Positions 34,392-41,176 of a stretch of 47,243 bases of DNA are shown in pieces. How positions within the stretch are numbered: position 1 is the stretch's first letter; each line of letters starts with the position of its first letter. The stretch is from Lentisphaeria bacterium. GTDB lineage: Bacteria; Verrucomicrobiota; Lentisphaeria; Victivallales; Victivallaceae. The position numbers and the translations under genes were made by a program. The notes beneath the pieces are model-generated. The model ran no database searches. It was not told where the DNA came from and saw nothing but the letters and a program-made list of their open reading frames with translations. The DNA lies in the NCBI GenBank assembly GCA_017466125.1, contig JAFTUS010000223.1:1-47243 (forward strand), read 5' to 3'.

Positions 34392-34760
34392 TCACAGATT
34401 TTTGATTATTTTGATTGATCTCAGGGCGTATTCGGGCGGGAGATCGCTTTCAAGCAGAGCATCAATGGCCCTGCTGCGGAAGGCTTCTCCGTCGGTGCTT
34501 ACGGTCCCATTGTTGATACCAACGACACCATTAACCGTTCCGGAATTGTCAGCGATCACGGAGCCGTCAAGAGAAATGGTTGCCGCCGGAAACATACGCA
34601 GCAGCGTCTTCAGCGTGATCCCGTCAACATTGCGCTTGCCGGAAAGAATCCGGTTCAGATAAGTGCGGCTGATGCCAAGGCGCTTGGCGATGTCCTCTTG
34701 AGTTTCGCCATTTTTCCAGGAGTCAGTAAGCTGCTTTTTTATTTCTTTTTTTATATCCAT
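34392..34760 (-). CDS. Prophage XRE-type repressor
   Basis: 122 residues. An N-terminal helix-turn-helix (about 18-50: TQEDIAKRLGISRTYLNRILSGKRNV) and a small C-terminal part rich in glycine and asparagine (NSGTVNGVVGINNGTV), possibly a beta-stranded multimerisation region. It has no LexA-like protease. Leftward gene facing the early genes across a 126-bp gap, the position of a cI-type immunity repressor. Alternatively a Cro-like regulator. Confidence 0.85.
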   Translation of the reverse strand: MDIKKEIKKQLTDSWKNGETQEDIAKRLGISRTYLNRILSGKRNVDGITLKTLLRMFPAATISLDGSVIADNSGTVNGVVGINNGTVSTDGEAFRSRAIDALLESDLPPEYALRSIKIIKNL

Positions 34761-34779
34761 TTTCTCTCACCTTTTTCAT

Positions 34780-34808
34780 AAAATAGTATTTTTTTTATTA
34801 AAAATCAA
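34780..34808 (-). promoter_or_regulatory. Leftward promoter of the repressor gene
   Basis: On the minus strand TTGATT (34808-34803), 17-bp spacer, TATTTT (34785-34780), 20 bp ahead of the repressor start. The region is very AT-rich, which makes chance matches likely. Confidence 0.5.
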
Positions 34809-34838
34809 TAAAAAACAATAAAAAAACACAAATTAGAC

Positions 34839-34866
34839 TTGCAAATGTGCCAACAGGAACTATATT
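34839..34866 (+). promoter_or_regulatory. Rightward early promoter
   Basis: TTGCAA (34839-34844), 16-bp spacer, TATATT (34861-34866). The spacer is filled by the repeated 19-bp element at 34842-34860, so a bound protein would block polymerase directly. Confidence 0.6.
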
Positions 34867-35039
34867 TAAAACAAAAGGAGGTTTTTATGGTTGTGACGAT
34901 CAGTCTTAACGAACAAGACGAAAAGAAGTTGAATGACCTCATTCAGCATACGGGAGAGGCGAACAAATCGTTCATCTTCCGCTCCGCCCTGCGGGAAATG
35001 CACAAGAATTTTTTTGTCGCCAAATGTGCCAATAGGAAC
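34842..35039 (+). promoter_or_regulatory. Two 19-bp operator-like direct repeats
   Basis: CAAATGTGCCAACAGGAAC at 34842-34860 and the same with one change (C to T) at 35021-35039. The spacing is 179 bp, with the first copy in the promoter spacer and the second near the end of the ribbon-helix-helix gene. The second copy extends to the imperfect inverted repeat TGTGCC-N4-GGAACA. Confidence 0.6.
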
Positions 35040-35087
35040 ATTAACGATCGCCGGGAGGCGGATCAGAGCGGCAGAATTGCCGAGTGA
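34887..35087 (+). CDS. Ribbon-helix-helix DNA-binding protein
   Basis: About 66 residues from the start at 34887, which has AAAGGAGG in front. The first residues form the RHH strand (MVVTISLNEQDEKKLNDLI) followed by two helices (TGEANKSFIFRSALREMHK), as in Arc/CopG repressors. The tail is polar. It is the first rightward early gene and likely represses its own promoter through the repeat at 34842. Could equally be an antitoxin-like protein, but no toxin follows. Confidence 0.75.
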   Translation: MVVTISLNEQDEKKLNDLIQHTGEANKSFIFRSALREMHKNFFVAKCANRNINDRREADQSGRIAE

Positions 35088-35120
35088 CGGCAGCATCAAA
35101 AAACAAAAAAGGAGTCAAAA

Positions 35121-35468
35121 ATGGAAAAACTGAAATTGAAAAGAGTGGGGAAGGCGAGTCGGGTCATCACCCGGTGTGAGATCAAAGGGGAGTCAAGAGT
35201 CATCACGGGTTTATTCTCTGTTGAACTCAACCAAAACTTCCTGCACGTAACGTGCGCAAATTACCCCAACATGTCACCCGGGGTTATTGTACATATAGGC
35301 AGCAAGAGTCCCGAAATCCCCCTTGAGGCCGCGCTCAAGACAGCACTGGATAAGGTGCGGTATTTTGATAAGGAGGCGGCTATCGCCGAACTTGAAGCTG
35401 CAATCGCCCAGAAAGACGAGATTATTTCGCTTTTAATTTCCAAAACAACGGAAGAGCATTATGAGTGA
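35121..35468 (+). CDS. Hypothetical prophage protein
   Basis: 115 residues, AAGGAG ahead of the start. The first 75 residues look beta-rich, the last 35 form a helix (KEAAIAELEAAIAQKDEIISLLI). No family recognised. It overlaps the next gene by 8 bp, so it is part of the early operon. Confidence 0.6.
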   Translation: MEKLKLKRVGKASRVITRCEIKGESRVITGLFSVELNQNFLHVTCANYPNMSPGVIVHIGSKSPEIPLEAALKTALDKVRYFDKEAAIAELEAAIAQKDEIISLLISKTTEEHYE

Positions 35469-35667
35469 CGGCAAACCCAAAGATCCGACGTTTTCGCCGG
35501 TTATCGCCGTAGGTGCGGCGATAGCGTTCTGCCAACTGGCGGCGGAGCAGCTGAAGGATGTTCAGGCCGCTCTGGGGGATGATGCCCCTCAGGATATCGC
35601 CGGTTGTCGCTCCCAGCTGGGCTTCGTTATGATGACTTTGAAGCAGGTCCGGAAGGAGGTGCACTGA
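35461..35667 (+). CDS. Small hypothetical prophage protein
   Basis: 68 residues, mostly helical (VIAVGAAIAFCQLAAEQLKDVQAAL). Starts inside the previous gene and its stop overlaps the next start (TGATG), so it is clearly translated in a chain. No family recognised. Confidence 0.55.
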   Translation: MSDGKPKDPTFSPVIAVGAAIAFCQLAAEQLKDVQAALGDDAPQDIAGCRSQLGFVMMTLKQVRKEVH

Positions 35668-35921
35668 TGACTTTGTATTGCTTTTACAACAAGCGCACCC
35701 GCAGGTGCGCCGGGGTTCCAGTGCGGAATATTGAAAACACCAGCGAACTCGCCTCCAAGATCAAAGATTTTGGCCTTGAAGAGCAGTTCGGGATCATGAC
35801 GGTCACGGTCGGCAAGAAACGGGGTGAGGTTTTTGTCCGGACGGATCCCGCCGACATCCCCCCCCCCTCCGATGATCGCATAGATAAACAAGTTGAAAAG
35901 TTAAGGAATTCAAAAAAATGA
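35667..35921 (+). CDS. Small hypothetical prophage protein
   Basis: 84 residues from the start MTLYCFYN at 35667, which has GGAGG close ahead and overlaps the previous stop by one base. Mixed alpha/beta, with FGIMTVTVGKKRGEVFV in the middle. The last codons overlap the ParB-like gene start. Function unknown. Confidence 0.55.
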   Translation: MTLYCFYNKRTRRCAGVPVRNIENTSELASKIKDFGLEEQFGIMTVTVGKKRGEVFVRTDPADIPPPSDDRIDKQVEKLRNSKK

Positions 35922-37381
35922 AAATCAGTTTGGATGACATTCTGTGCGAAGATAACCGCAAATATGACCAAAAAGCGATCACTGAACTTGCCGAAAATAT
36001 TGGTGCATTGGGGCTGTTGAACCCCGTCTCATTGCAGCGTATTGAGGATGGAAAATACCGGTATAAAGTGATCGCCGGGCGCAGACGTTTCCGCGCGTTG
36101 ATGCTGCTTGAACGCCGGGAACTTCGGGATGAAGAGTTCAGGATCATTTCTGCGGATGCCGATATGGTGGCATTCAGCGAGAACTTTCACCGCCAGCAGT
36201 TGAGTGTTCAGGAGGAATTGGAGCAGTTGCAGCTCCTTACCGGCAAATATGGCGATGACAAGGTTGCATTCCTCGCCAAAGAGCTTGGTAAAAGTGAGGT
36301 GTTTGTGCGTTCGCGTCTGCGACTTCTGAACCTTTCTGACCGCTGGAAGAAAATGCTTGATAACGGAGGCCTTCCACTCGCTTATCTTGAGGAAATTGGT
36401 AAATATTCCAAAGATCAGCAGGAAAAAATTTCAGAATATGTGGTTTTCGGTAAGAAAAATGTCCGCGAAGTTGCCGAGGCGATCAAGGATTATTTGTGGG
36501 TGAAATTACCCAAGAAATATTGGCCCGAGTGTGATTCATGCCCCGAAAATCCGGCAACAGATACATTCTTTTTTGCGGATTGTCCGGCAAGCTGCACGGA
36601 TCGGATGTGTTTGATCCGGAAAGTTGGGGATGACTTGGAAGCAATTTTGAATGTTTTCAAAGAAAAGAAAATGCCTGTTTACCTCTGCTCTGAACTGAAC
36701 AGTTATGAACAGAGAGAGTACGTCGAAAAGAGGTTCGGCTGCAAATTTATTTATGGATTTAATAAAAATCCGAAAAAGGACAACATTATAATCATACATG
36801 ACGCTGCTATATCCAGTACAAAAGGAGAGGTGTATGAACACCAGCGGGGGTGTGTTTTATTCGGAAAGTCTGAAAGTCCGAAGGGGAAGCCGAAGGGGGC
36901 TTCATTGAAAGAACAGCTGGAAGTTCAGGCGAAGAAACTGAATGGAAAACGCTATGCCGTTGCCATTTGTGCTTTGATGAAGTTCCTCGAAGATATCGAT
37001 GCTGCCGCAGAAACGTTGCTGAAAAGATTTTATGACAAAGAAATGCAAATTCGCTGTCTGATCCTGAAATACGGGCATACATCCACGTTCCATGAGTGGG
37101 ATAATCCCCCTCTGGAAGATATGGAAAAGGATGTCATAGATACTGTTTATTTTTCAAAAATTCTTAGAGGGACGATCGCCAAAATACATGATCGCTTTCG
37201 CTGCCTGCATCGGGACTGCTCTCAAGTGGATCTCCCGGGGTGCAAGAAGGATATAGAGCGTTGGGCGGCTGATATTGGAATTGACTTTCATTCTGAATAT
37301 TTGGAAAAAGCCATTGCCGCAAATCCTGAAACAAAGCGAATGATTGAATTGAAAAGCAAAATTGAGGAGGGAAGTTTATGA
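35918..37381 (+). CDS. ParB/Spo0J-like DNA-binding protein with a Cys cluster
   Basis: 487 residues. The N-terminal ParB/sulfiredoxin-like domain (about 1-90) has ITELAENIGALGLLNPVSL and VIAGRRRFRALMLL, the CTP-binding GxRR motif of ParB. A helix-turn-helix follows at about 105-145 (VAFLAKELGKSEVFVRSRLRLL). Near 205-235 a cysteine cluster (CDSC, CPASC, MC) suggests a metal site. The rest is unrecognised. In phages such proteins serve plasmid-like partition or transcription control. No ParA is beside it. It overlaps neighbours at both ends by 4 bp. Confidence 0.85.
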   Translation: MKISLDDILCEDNRKYDQKAITELAENIGALGLLNPVSLQRIEDGKYRYKVIAGRRRFRALMLLERRELRDEEFRIISADADMVAFSENFHRQQLSVQEELEQLQLLTGKYGDDKVAFLAKELGKSEVFVRSRLRLLNLSDRWKKMLDNGGLPLAYLEEIGKYSKDQQEKISEYVVFGKKNVREVAEAIKDYLWVKLPKKYWPECDSCPENPATDTFFFADCPASCTDRMCLIRKVGDDLEAILNVFKEKKMPVYLCSELNSYEQREYVEKRFGCKFIYGFNKNPKKDNIIIIHDAAISSTKGEVYEHQRGCVLFGKSESPKGKPKGASLKEQLEVQAKKLNGKRYAVAICALMKFLEDIDAAAETLLKRFYDKEMQIRCLILKYGHTSTFHEWDNPPLEDMEKDVIDTVYFSKILRGTIAKIHDRFRCLHRDCSQVDLPGCKKDIERWAADIGIDFHSEYLEKAIAANPETKRMIELKSKIEEGSL

Positions 37382-37590
37382 ACAAGGTTTTTATTTTCAG
37401 TTTTTTTCTTGCGGCGGCGGTTGTGATCGTGCGGGCGGTCGCCGACGTGATCCGGTGTTACGGGCGCACCATGGCTCTGCATGGCTACTGGAGGGCTCTG
37501 GATGATATGCGGCGGCGCGATCTCGCGCAGAGTTGTGACGAAATCGTCAAGCGCGTCATCGCCCACAAAAACGGGGAGGTGGAAAAGTGA
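37378..37590 (+). CDS. Small membrane protein
   Basis: 70 residues with a single N-terminal membrane helix (VFIFSFFLAAAVVIVRAVAD) and an amphipathic C-terminal helix. Stop/start overlap of 4 bp with the ParB-like gene. Last gene before the leader RNA promoter. Confidence 0.6.
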   Translation: MNKVFIFSFFLAAAVVIVRAVADVIRCYGRTMALHGYWRALDDMRRRDLAQSCDEIVKRVIAHKNGEVEK

Positions 37591-37620
37591 TTGTTTTTTT
37601 GCACATTTTCAGTTTGCTGC

Positions 37621-37648
37621 TTGACAAACGCCCAAAGGGTGCTATATT
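37621..37648 (+). promoter_or_regulatory. Strong promoter of the prophage leader RNA
   Basis: TTGACA (37621-37626), 16-bp spacer, TATATT (37643-37648), with the same boxes and spacing as the rnpB promoter. Transcription should begin near 37655, giving about 228 nt of untranslated leader before the start codon at 37883. Confidence 0.8.
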
Positions 37649-37654
37649 GAGTAG

Positions 37655-37816
37655 CATCGGATGTGGAAGTCCGGTGTCACAAGCGGCAGTCGCCACCGTC
37701 AACGGTGACGATCTCCCGAATAATTTTATATTGCAGTCTTATTTTGAGTCTGCCGGGCGCGGCATTTGCCGCGGCGTGACTTGTGACACGTCTTCCACCC
37801 CGGCAGGCTCTTTTTT
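37655..37816 (+). ncRNA. Structured leader RNA ending in an intrinsic terminator
   Basis: About 160 nt without a convincing gene. Visible pairings: CGGA/TCCG hairpin at 37658-37673; CACCGT/ACGGTG at 37694-37707; CGCGGC/GCCGCG at 37758-37773; a 10-bp long-range pair GTGTCACAAG (37674-37683) with CTTGTGACAC (37780-37789); and a terminator stem of 12 bp (37746-37757 with 37799-37810, one G-T pair) followed by six T. The long-range pair crosses the terminator stem, so it forms either a pseudoknot or an alternative state. It could be a discrete small RNA or an attenuator for the downstream genes. Confidence 0.6.
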
Positions 37817-37838
37817 CGTACCGGATGTGGAAGTCCGG
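37658..37838 (+). repeat. Direct repeat CGGATGTGGAAGTCCGG flanking the leader terminator
   Basis: Exact 17-base copies at 37658-37674 and 37822-37838 (the second with one more C at 37821). Each can fold as a small hairpin with the same 8-base loop TGTGGAAG. One copy stands at the RNA's 5' end, the other just after the terminator T-run. Confidence 0.85.
37746..37816 (+). terminator. Intrinsic terminator within the leader
   Basis: GAGTCTGCCGGG (37746-37757) pairs with CCCGGCAGGCTC (37799-37810), followed by TTTTTT (37811-37816). The 41-base interior holds a further 6-bp hairpin. Confidence 0.7.
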
Positions 37839-37882
37839 GGAAAGAGCCAGACAGTCAAGACCTTATCACAAGGAGGCTCAAA

Positions 37883-38137
37883 ATGGACAATACCATTCTG
37901 TTCGCACACCGTCACGGCCAGGAACACTTCCCGGCTCGCCCAATCTTCCATCACTTCCCCGCGTCTGTTCAGAAGAACATCAGGGTCAACCCGCTGGGGG
38001 CGATCACATTCGCAGCCCAGTGTCTCGCCGACAAGGAGGCACTCTTCGACTATGTTGACTCCCTGCCGATTCCGGAAAAACTGCGCCGGGAAATCAGGAA
38101 CATCCTCGTCATCGAATACAATCTCAACAAACACTGA
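37883..38137 (+). CDS. Hypothetical prophage protein behind the leader RNA
   Basis: 84 residues, start preceded by AAGGAGG, of which the 3' part lies in GGCTC (37875-37879) and can pair with GAGCC (37844-37848). This may mask the ribosome-binding site. The protein has LFAHRHGQEHFPARPIFHHFP at its start, then helices. No family recognised. First gene controlled by the structured leader. Confidence 0.7.
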   Translation: MDNTILFAHRHGQEHFPARPIFHHFPASVQKNIRVNPLGAITFAAQCLADKEALFDYVDSLPIPEKLRREIRNILVIEYNLNKH

Positions 38138-38152
38138 TCCGGGGAGGTTTTT

Positions 38153-38401
38153 ATGCTGATTGAAAAACTTCTCAATGAGCAGCAGGCGGCAGAGATCCTC
38201 TGCACTACGCCTAAAAATCTGCAAACGTGGCGTTGTCGCGGGCGGGGGCCGAAGTTCTGCAAGATCGGAGCCGCCGTCCGGTATGATCCCGCTGATCTGC
38301 GGGAGTTCATCTCCGCCAGTAAGCGGGAGCCGGGGCTGCTCGAACAGCCGATCATCCCGGAGCAGTTCCGCTGGCGCAAGCCGAAACATCGCCGGTCGTG
38401 A
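38153..38401 (+). CDS. MerR/AlpA-type HTH protein (excisionase-like)
   Basis: 82 residues. LNEQQAAEILCTTPKNLQTWRCRGRGPKFCKIGAAVRYDPADLREF is the winged-helix pattern of AlpA/excisionase-type (HTH_17) proteins, in which the recognition helix is followed by a K-I-G-x-x-V-R-Y wing. It may bind the att region or regulate the integrase. GGGGAGG precedes the start. Confidence 0.8.
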   Translation: MLIEKLLNEQQAAEILCTTPKNLQTWRCRGRGPKFCKIGAAVRYDPADLREFISASKREPGLLEQPIIPEQFRWRKPKHRRS

Positions 38402-38453
38402 CTTTGCGATCACAAAGAAAAACTACATTTCCACAAACAAAAGGAGACTTACA

Positions 38454-38561
38454 ATGAACATTCATTTTGCCGCGAGCGACCGGGAGGTTTGCCGATCCAT
38501 CCGGAAGTACAAAAAAGCGATCTTCTGGAAGCGGTTCCTGGAACTGCTTTTCAGTTGGTGA
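38454..38561 (+). CDS. Small basic protein, 35 residues
   Basis: Starts at 38454 with AAGGAGA nine bases ahead and ends at 38561. The chain is MNIHFAASDREVCRSIRKY followed by KKAIFWKRFLELLFSW, a basic amphipathic helix. Short, but placed between two genes in the same direction with a good ribosome-binding site. No function suggested. Confidence 0.5.
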   Translation: MNIHFAASDREVCRSIRKYKKAIFWKRFLELLFSW

Positions 38562-38637
38562 TTTTATAACAATTCAACCCGCCGGGCGGTCGATCTGATC
38601 GTCCGGCTAAACCCGTCTTTAGGGAGAGAGGAGTTTT

Positions 38638-39381
38638 ATGCAAAAAACGGAATGTTACGGAACCTTGAAACGCCGCAAAGAGTGCGGCGAATGCGAGGTC
38701 AAGAAAGCCTGCCGGGAGGCGGCAAAAATCAACGCTCCGGCAAAAGAAAGCCGGATCTCTGCGGAAGTGGCTTTGGCACTGGAAGAGTTCGCCGCGCTTC
38801 CGGAGGTCTACGAGGACTATTCGGGAGACAAATTCTACACCTACGACGCACTCTTGCGCGTGGTCTGCTTCCTGTCGCGGCTTTCTGCTCCGGCACTTCG
38901 GGTGCTGCGGCTCAAGATCGCCGCGCCGGACGCCCCAAAATCCGCGATCGCAAAAATGACAAAAGTCAAAATGGCGACCGTCAAGCGGGCGGTCTCTGAA
39001 AGTCCCGCGCTGCAGTCTCTTTTTTCGGAGGGGAACGCGGCGGCCGACGGCGTGATCACGGCGGCGGATACGGTTTATCTCTCCGGGCCGATCTCCGGAA
39101 TGAACGGTTCCAGCGAGCCGATCTTCGCCGATGCGGAGCAGCAAATCGCGGAAAAATACCAGTGTCGGGTCATCAACCCGACTTTCGCCGGGCATTACAT
39201 CGGTTTTCAGCGCAAAGAGAATGACTACATGATCCTCGCTGCAGCGGCTGTCCAAATCAGTGACGTGGTCGTGCTTCTTCCGGGCTGGGAGCAATCCGCA
39301 GGAGCGCAGACCGAAAAGGAACTTGCCGAAAAACTGGGCAAGCGGGTCCTGAAGGTGGAGGAGGTGCTGAAATGGTCATGA
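38638..39381 (+). CDS. Fusion of a cysteine-motif/HTH-like domain to a DUF4406-like domain
   Basis: 247 residues. The N-terminus has the metal-binding-like cluster CYGTLKRRKECGECEVKKAC. The middle is helical and basic (SAIAKMTKVKMATVKRAV, which could be a helix-turn-helix). The C-terminal third matches the nucleoside deoxyribosyltransferase-like DUF4406 fold: VYLSGPISGMNGSSEPIF, CRVINPTFAGHY, DVVVLLPGWEQSAGAQTEKELAEKLG. Such domains may bind or cleave nucleotide derivatives. The combination is unfamiliar. It overlaps the next gene by 10 bp. Confidence 0.75.
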   Translation: MQKTECYGTLKRRKECGECEVKKACREAAKINAPAKESRISAEVALALEEFAALPEVYEDYSGDKFYTYDALLRVVCFLSRLSAPALRVLRLKIAAPDAPKSAIAKMTKVKMATVKRAVSESPALQSLFSEGNAAADGVITAADTVYLSGPISGMNGSSEPIFADAEQQIAEKYQCRVINPTFAGHYIGFQRKENDYMILAAAAVQISDVVVLLPGWEQSAGAQTEKELAEKLGKRVLKVEEVLKWS

Positions 39382-39620
39382 TCGTGATCTTTCCGCTGAT
39401 CGCAGGTTTCTGCATGATGCTGCGCCTTCCGCATGAGATCCACACGGTGCTGCTCTTCGCCGGTTACGCCGTCAGCATTGGGACGGTTGCGCGCTACTCC
39501 TGGGTAGCGGCAGCGTCAGAGGCCGCGCTGCACGACTGGCAGGAGGCTGTACGCCGCGCCTGCCCGGCGCATCAGGCCGCCATAATCAAACACATTGCAG
39601 AAGAGGAGGAGTCTGAATGA
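39372..39620 (+). CDS. Small membrane protein
   Basis: 82 residues with two hydrophobic segments (MIVIFPLIAGFCMML and VLLFAGYAVSIGTVARYSWVA) and a helical acidic tail. It overlaps both neighbours (10 bp and 4 bp). No family recognised; in this position in phages there are often small proteins of unknown role. Confidence 0.6.
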   Translation: MVMIVIFPLIAGFCMMLRLPHEIHTVLLFAGYAVSIGTVARYSWVAAASEAALHDWQEAVRRACPAHQAAIIKHIAEEEESE

Positions 39621-39802
39621 ATCTGGATGATCTCCCCGAAGAAGAGCGGGAATGCGCCAGCGAGTGCGAGCGGCGCGGGTACAGCTACCCGGTTCTGCGC
39701 CGGTTCTGCGCCAAACTGATCGCCCTCGCCCTGCGCGAAAAGGAGATCAAATCCACGCCCAACATCATCACACTGAAAAAGAGAGGAAGAAAAAGCAAAT
39801 GA
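39617..39802 (+). CDS. Small hypothetical prophage protein
   Basis: 61 residues, acidic at the start (MNLDDLPEEERECASE), ending in a basic tail RGRKSK. Stop/start overlaps of 4 bp on both sides (ATGA at 39617 and 39799). No family recognised. Confidence 0.55.
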   Translation: MNLDDLPEEERECASECERRGYSYPVLRRFCAKLIALALREKEIKSTPNIITLKKRGRKSK

Positions 39803-39867
39803 GCATATTTGACTGGGATCCTCCGGAACTTCCACCGCTCGGCGGAGAGAATTCCGATGGACACTAA
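39799..39867 (+). CDS. Possible 22-residue leader peptide before SSB
   Basis: Opens with an ATGA overlap and ends at 39867, 11 bases into the ssb gene. The peptide is acidic and proline-rich (IFDWDPPELPPLGGENSD), somewhat like the acidic tails of SSB proteins. It may only couple translation. Weak evidence as a functional product. Confidence 0.35.
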   Translation: MSIFDWDPPELPPLGGENSDGH

Positions 39868-40216
39868 TACTGTTATCATCACGGGGAGGCTGACCCGCGA
39901 CCCCGATTTCCGCAGCACTGCGACCGGCGCGGCGGTCGTTGACTTCACCATCGCCAGCGGCGACGGCGACCGGACTTACTTCGGGGCTGTGACCGCATGG
40001 AACGGTCCTGCCAACTTCATCAGGCAGAACTGCCGCAAGGGCTCCTGGGTGCTGGTGCTGGGAAAACTCTCCCGGGAGGAGTGGCGGGATCGCAACGGCG
40101 ACCGCCAGGCAAAGACCCGGATCGTTGCGGTTTCGGTCGAACTCCTGCGCCCCGCCGCCGGAGATGTTCCACAGGTGCAGGATCGCGGTCATCAGGAGAA
40201 TTTATGGAATGAATGA
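39857..40216 (+). CDS. ssb: Single-stranded DNA-binding protein
   Basis: 119 residues from the start at 39857, preceded by CGGAGAG; an ATG at 39809 in the same frame lacks a ribosome-binding site. MDTNTVIITGRLTRDPDFRST, VDFTIASGDG, TYFGAVTAWNG and GSWVLVLGKLSREEWRDRNGD are OB-fold SSB signatures. It coats single-stranded DNA during phage replication. It lacks the usual acidic DDIPF tail. Overlaps the next gene by 8 bp. Confidence 0.9.
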   Translation: MDTNTVIITGRLTRDPDFRSTATGAAVVDFTIASGDGDRTYFGAVTAWNGPANFIRQNCRKGSWVLVLGKLSREEWRDRNGDRQAKTRIVAVSVELLRPAAGDVPQVQDRGHQENLWNE

Positions 40217-40391
40217 CGATGAATGCTGGGAGCGGATTTTTCTAAAAAAACGGCTCCGTCAACAAAAAACAAAAAAGGAAATAAAAGCGCGAAAACGCGC
40301 CTATAAATTGCGGAAAAAAATTTTAGAAAATTCAAAAATATTTTTTCGGCTTCCTGTGAATTTTACAAAAGAGGAAAAATTTTTACGATGA
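40209..40391 (+). CDS. Small basic hypothetical protein
   Basis: 60 residues from MNDDECWERIF, rich in Lys/Arg (RQQKTKKEIKARKRAYKLRKKIL), probably helical. Overlaps SSB by 8 bp and the initiator start by 4 bp, so it is in the replication operon. A nucleic-acid-binding role is plausible. Lower GC than its neighbours. Confidence 0.55.
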   Translation: MNDDECWERIFLKKRLRQQKTKKEIKARKRAYKLRKKILENSKIFFRLPVNFTKEEKFLR

Positions 40392-41176
40392 AAAAACCAA
40401 CTTCAATTCTCATTCCGACCGACTGGGAGGAGACATTTCAGGATCTTCCGGACGGCGATGCGGCACTCCTGATCCGCGCGGCTTTCGCGTGGAACCGGGG
40501 GGAAGAGCCGGAACTTCCGGCGCACATTGCCCCGTTTGCAAAACTCTTGAAAACAACGATTTGCAGAGCGGCAAAGAAGTACAGAAGCACCTGCTACAAC
40601 CACTCGGAAGCCGCCAGAAAGAGAGAGGCGGAAAAGCGGGAGGAACAGTCAAGCACCGTTGTGCAGAATTGTGAAAATTCGGCAGAAAAAGCACAAGCAA
40701 GCACAACTGTTCAAAATTGTGATGTTTTTTCACAAAAAGCACAAGCAAGCACAGTTGTGAACAATAAAAATAAAAATAATAATAAAAATAAAAATATTAA
40801 TACTCCCCCAAGGGGGAGTGCAGAGGGGGGGAGCGCGCGAAAAATTGAAATTTTGAAAAATCGGCTGGATCTGCGTTTTAAGCGGTCAAAGGTGACGGCA
40901 TGGTCTCCAGCAGAGATCTCCGCCATGGCGGCGATCATGCCGCGCCCAAACCTGATCGCTGAATACTGGGAGATCAGCCGATACTACCGCTCCGGCTTCT
41001 GCAAGTACCCGCGGCGGACGGTCCTGTCGCTCCTGCAGAACTGGACCGGAGAACTTGACAAGGCACGATCGCCTCAAGTCAACTCCGAAGGAGTCGTACG
41101 GTTGCCGGTCGCTTCCGAACAACAACAAAAACAATTCACCCCAACCCAAAGAGGACTGGGAGGCCTCGCCCAATGA
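40388..41176 (+). CDS. Phage replication initiator, DUF6291-like, with internal origin
   Basis: 262 residues. The start (ILIPTDWEETFQDLPDGDAALLIRAAFAWNRGEEPELPAHIAPFAK) is like the DUF6291 N-terminus of phage replication proteins. The central 60 residues contain repeats of the motif AQAST-VVQNC and a poly-Asn/Lys run (NNKNKNNNKNKN), as a direct result of iterons and an AT-rich tract in the gene. The C-terminal domain (about 150-230) is helical (AISAMAAIMPRPNLIAEYWEISRYYRSG). This is arranged like lambda gene O. It overlaps the helicase loader by 4 bp. Confidence 0.8.
   Translation: MKKPTSILIPTDWEETFQDLPDGDAALLIRAAFAWNRGEEPELPAHIAPFAKLLKTTICRAAKKYRSTCYNHSEAARKREAEKREEQSSTVVQNCENSAEKAQASTTVQNCDVFSQKAQASTVVNNKNKNNNKNKNINTPPRGSAEGGSARKIEILKNRLDLRFKRSKVTAWSPAEISAMAAIMPRPNLIAEYWEISRYYRSGFCKYPRRTVLSLLQNWTGELDKARSPQVNSEGVVRLPVASEQQQKQFTPTQRGLGGLAQ
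40648..40803 (+). other. Probable phage replication origin (iterons plus AT-rich tract)
   Basis: AAAAAGCACAAGCAAGCACA is repeated exactly at 40686-40705 and 40734-40753 (48 bp apart, in frame), with a more degenerate copy from 40648 that starts TCAAGCACC. TTGTGA follows each copy at variable distance. From 40762 a roughly 40-bp run of only A/T with a few C forms a DNA-unwinding-like element, then a GC palindrome. Confidence 0.6.
40802..40819. repeat. Perfect palindrome at the end of the AT-rich tract
   Basis: ACTCCCCC (40802-40809), AA, GGGGGAGT (40812-40819). Eight-base arms with a two-base centre. It closes the AT tract and may be part of the origin, or a transcription pause. Confidence 0.6.

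Noticed and set aside
37621..37882. Retron, DGR or group II intron RNA
   Set aside because: No reverse transcriptase gene anywhere in the window, and the typical catalytic domain V pattern is absent.
37587..38159. A 190-codon plus-strand frame
   Set aside because: It covers the leader RNA and the small gene at 37883 in a different frame, has no ribosome-binding site and reads through the terminator stem. The 84-residue frame at 37883 has AAGGAGG and fits better.
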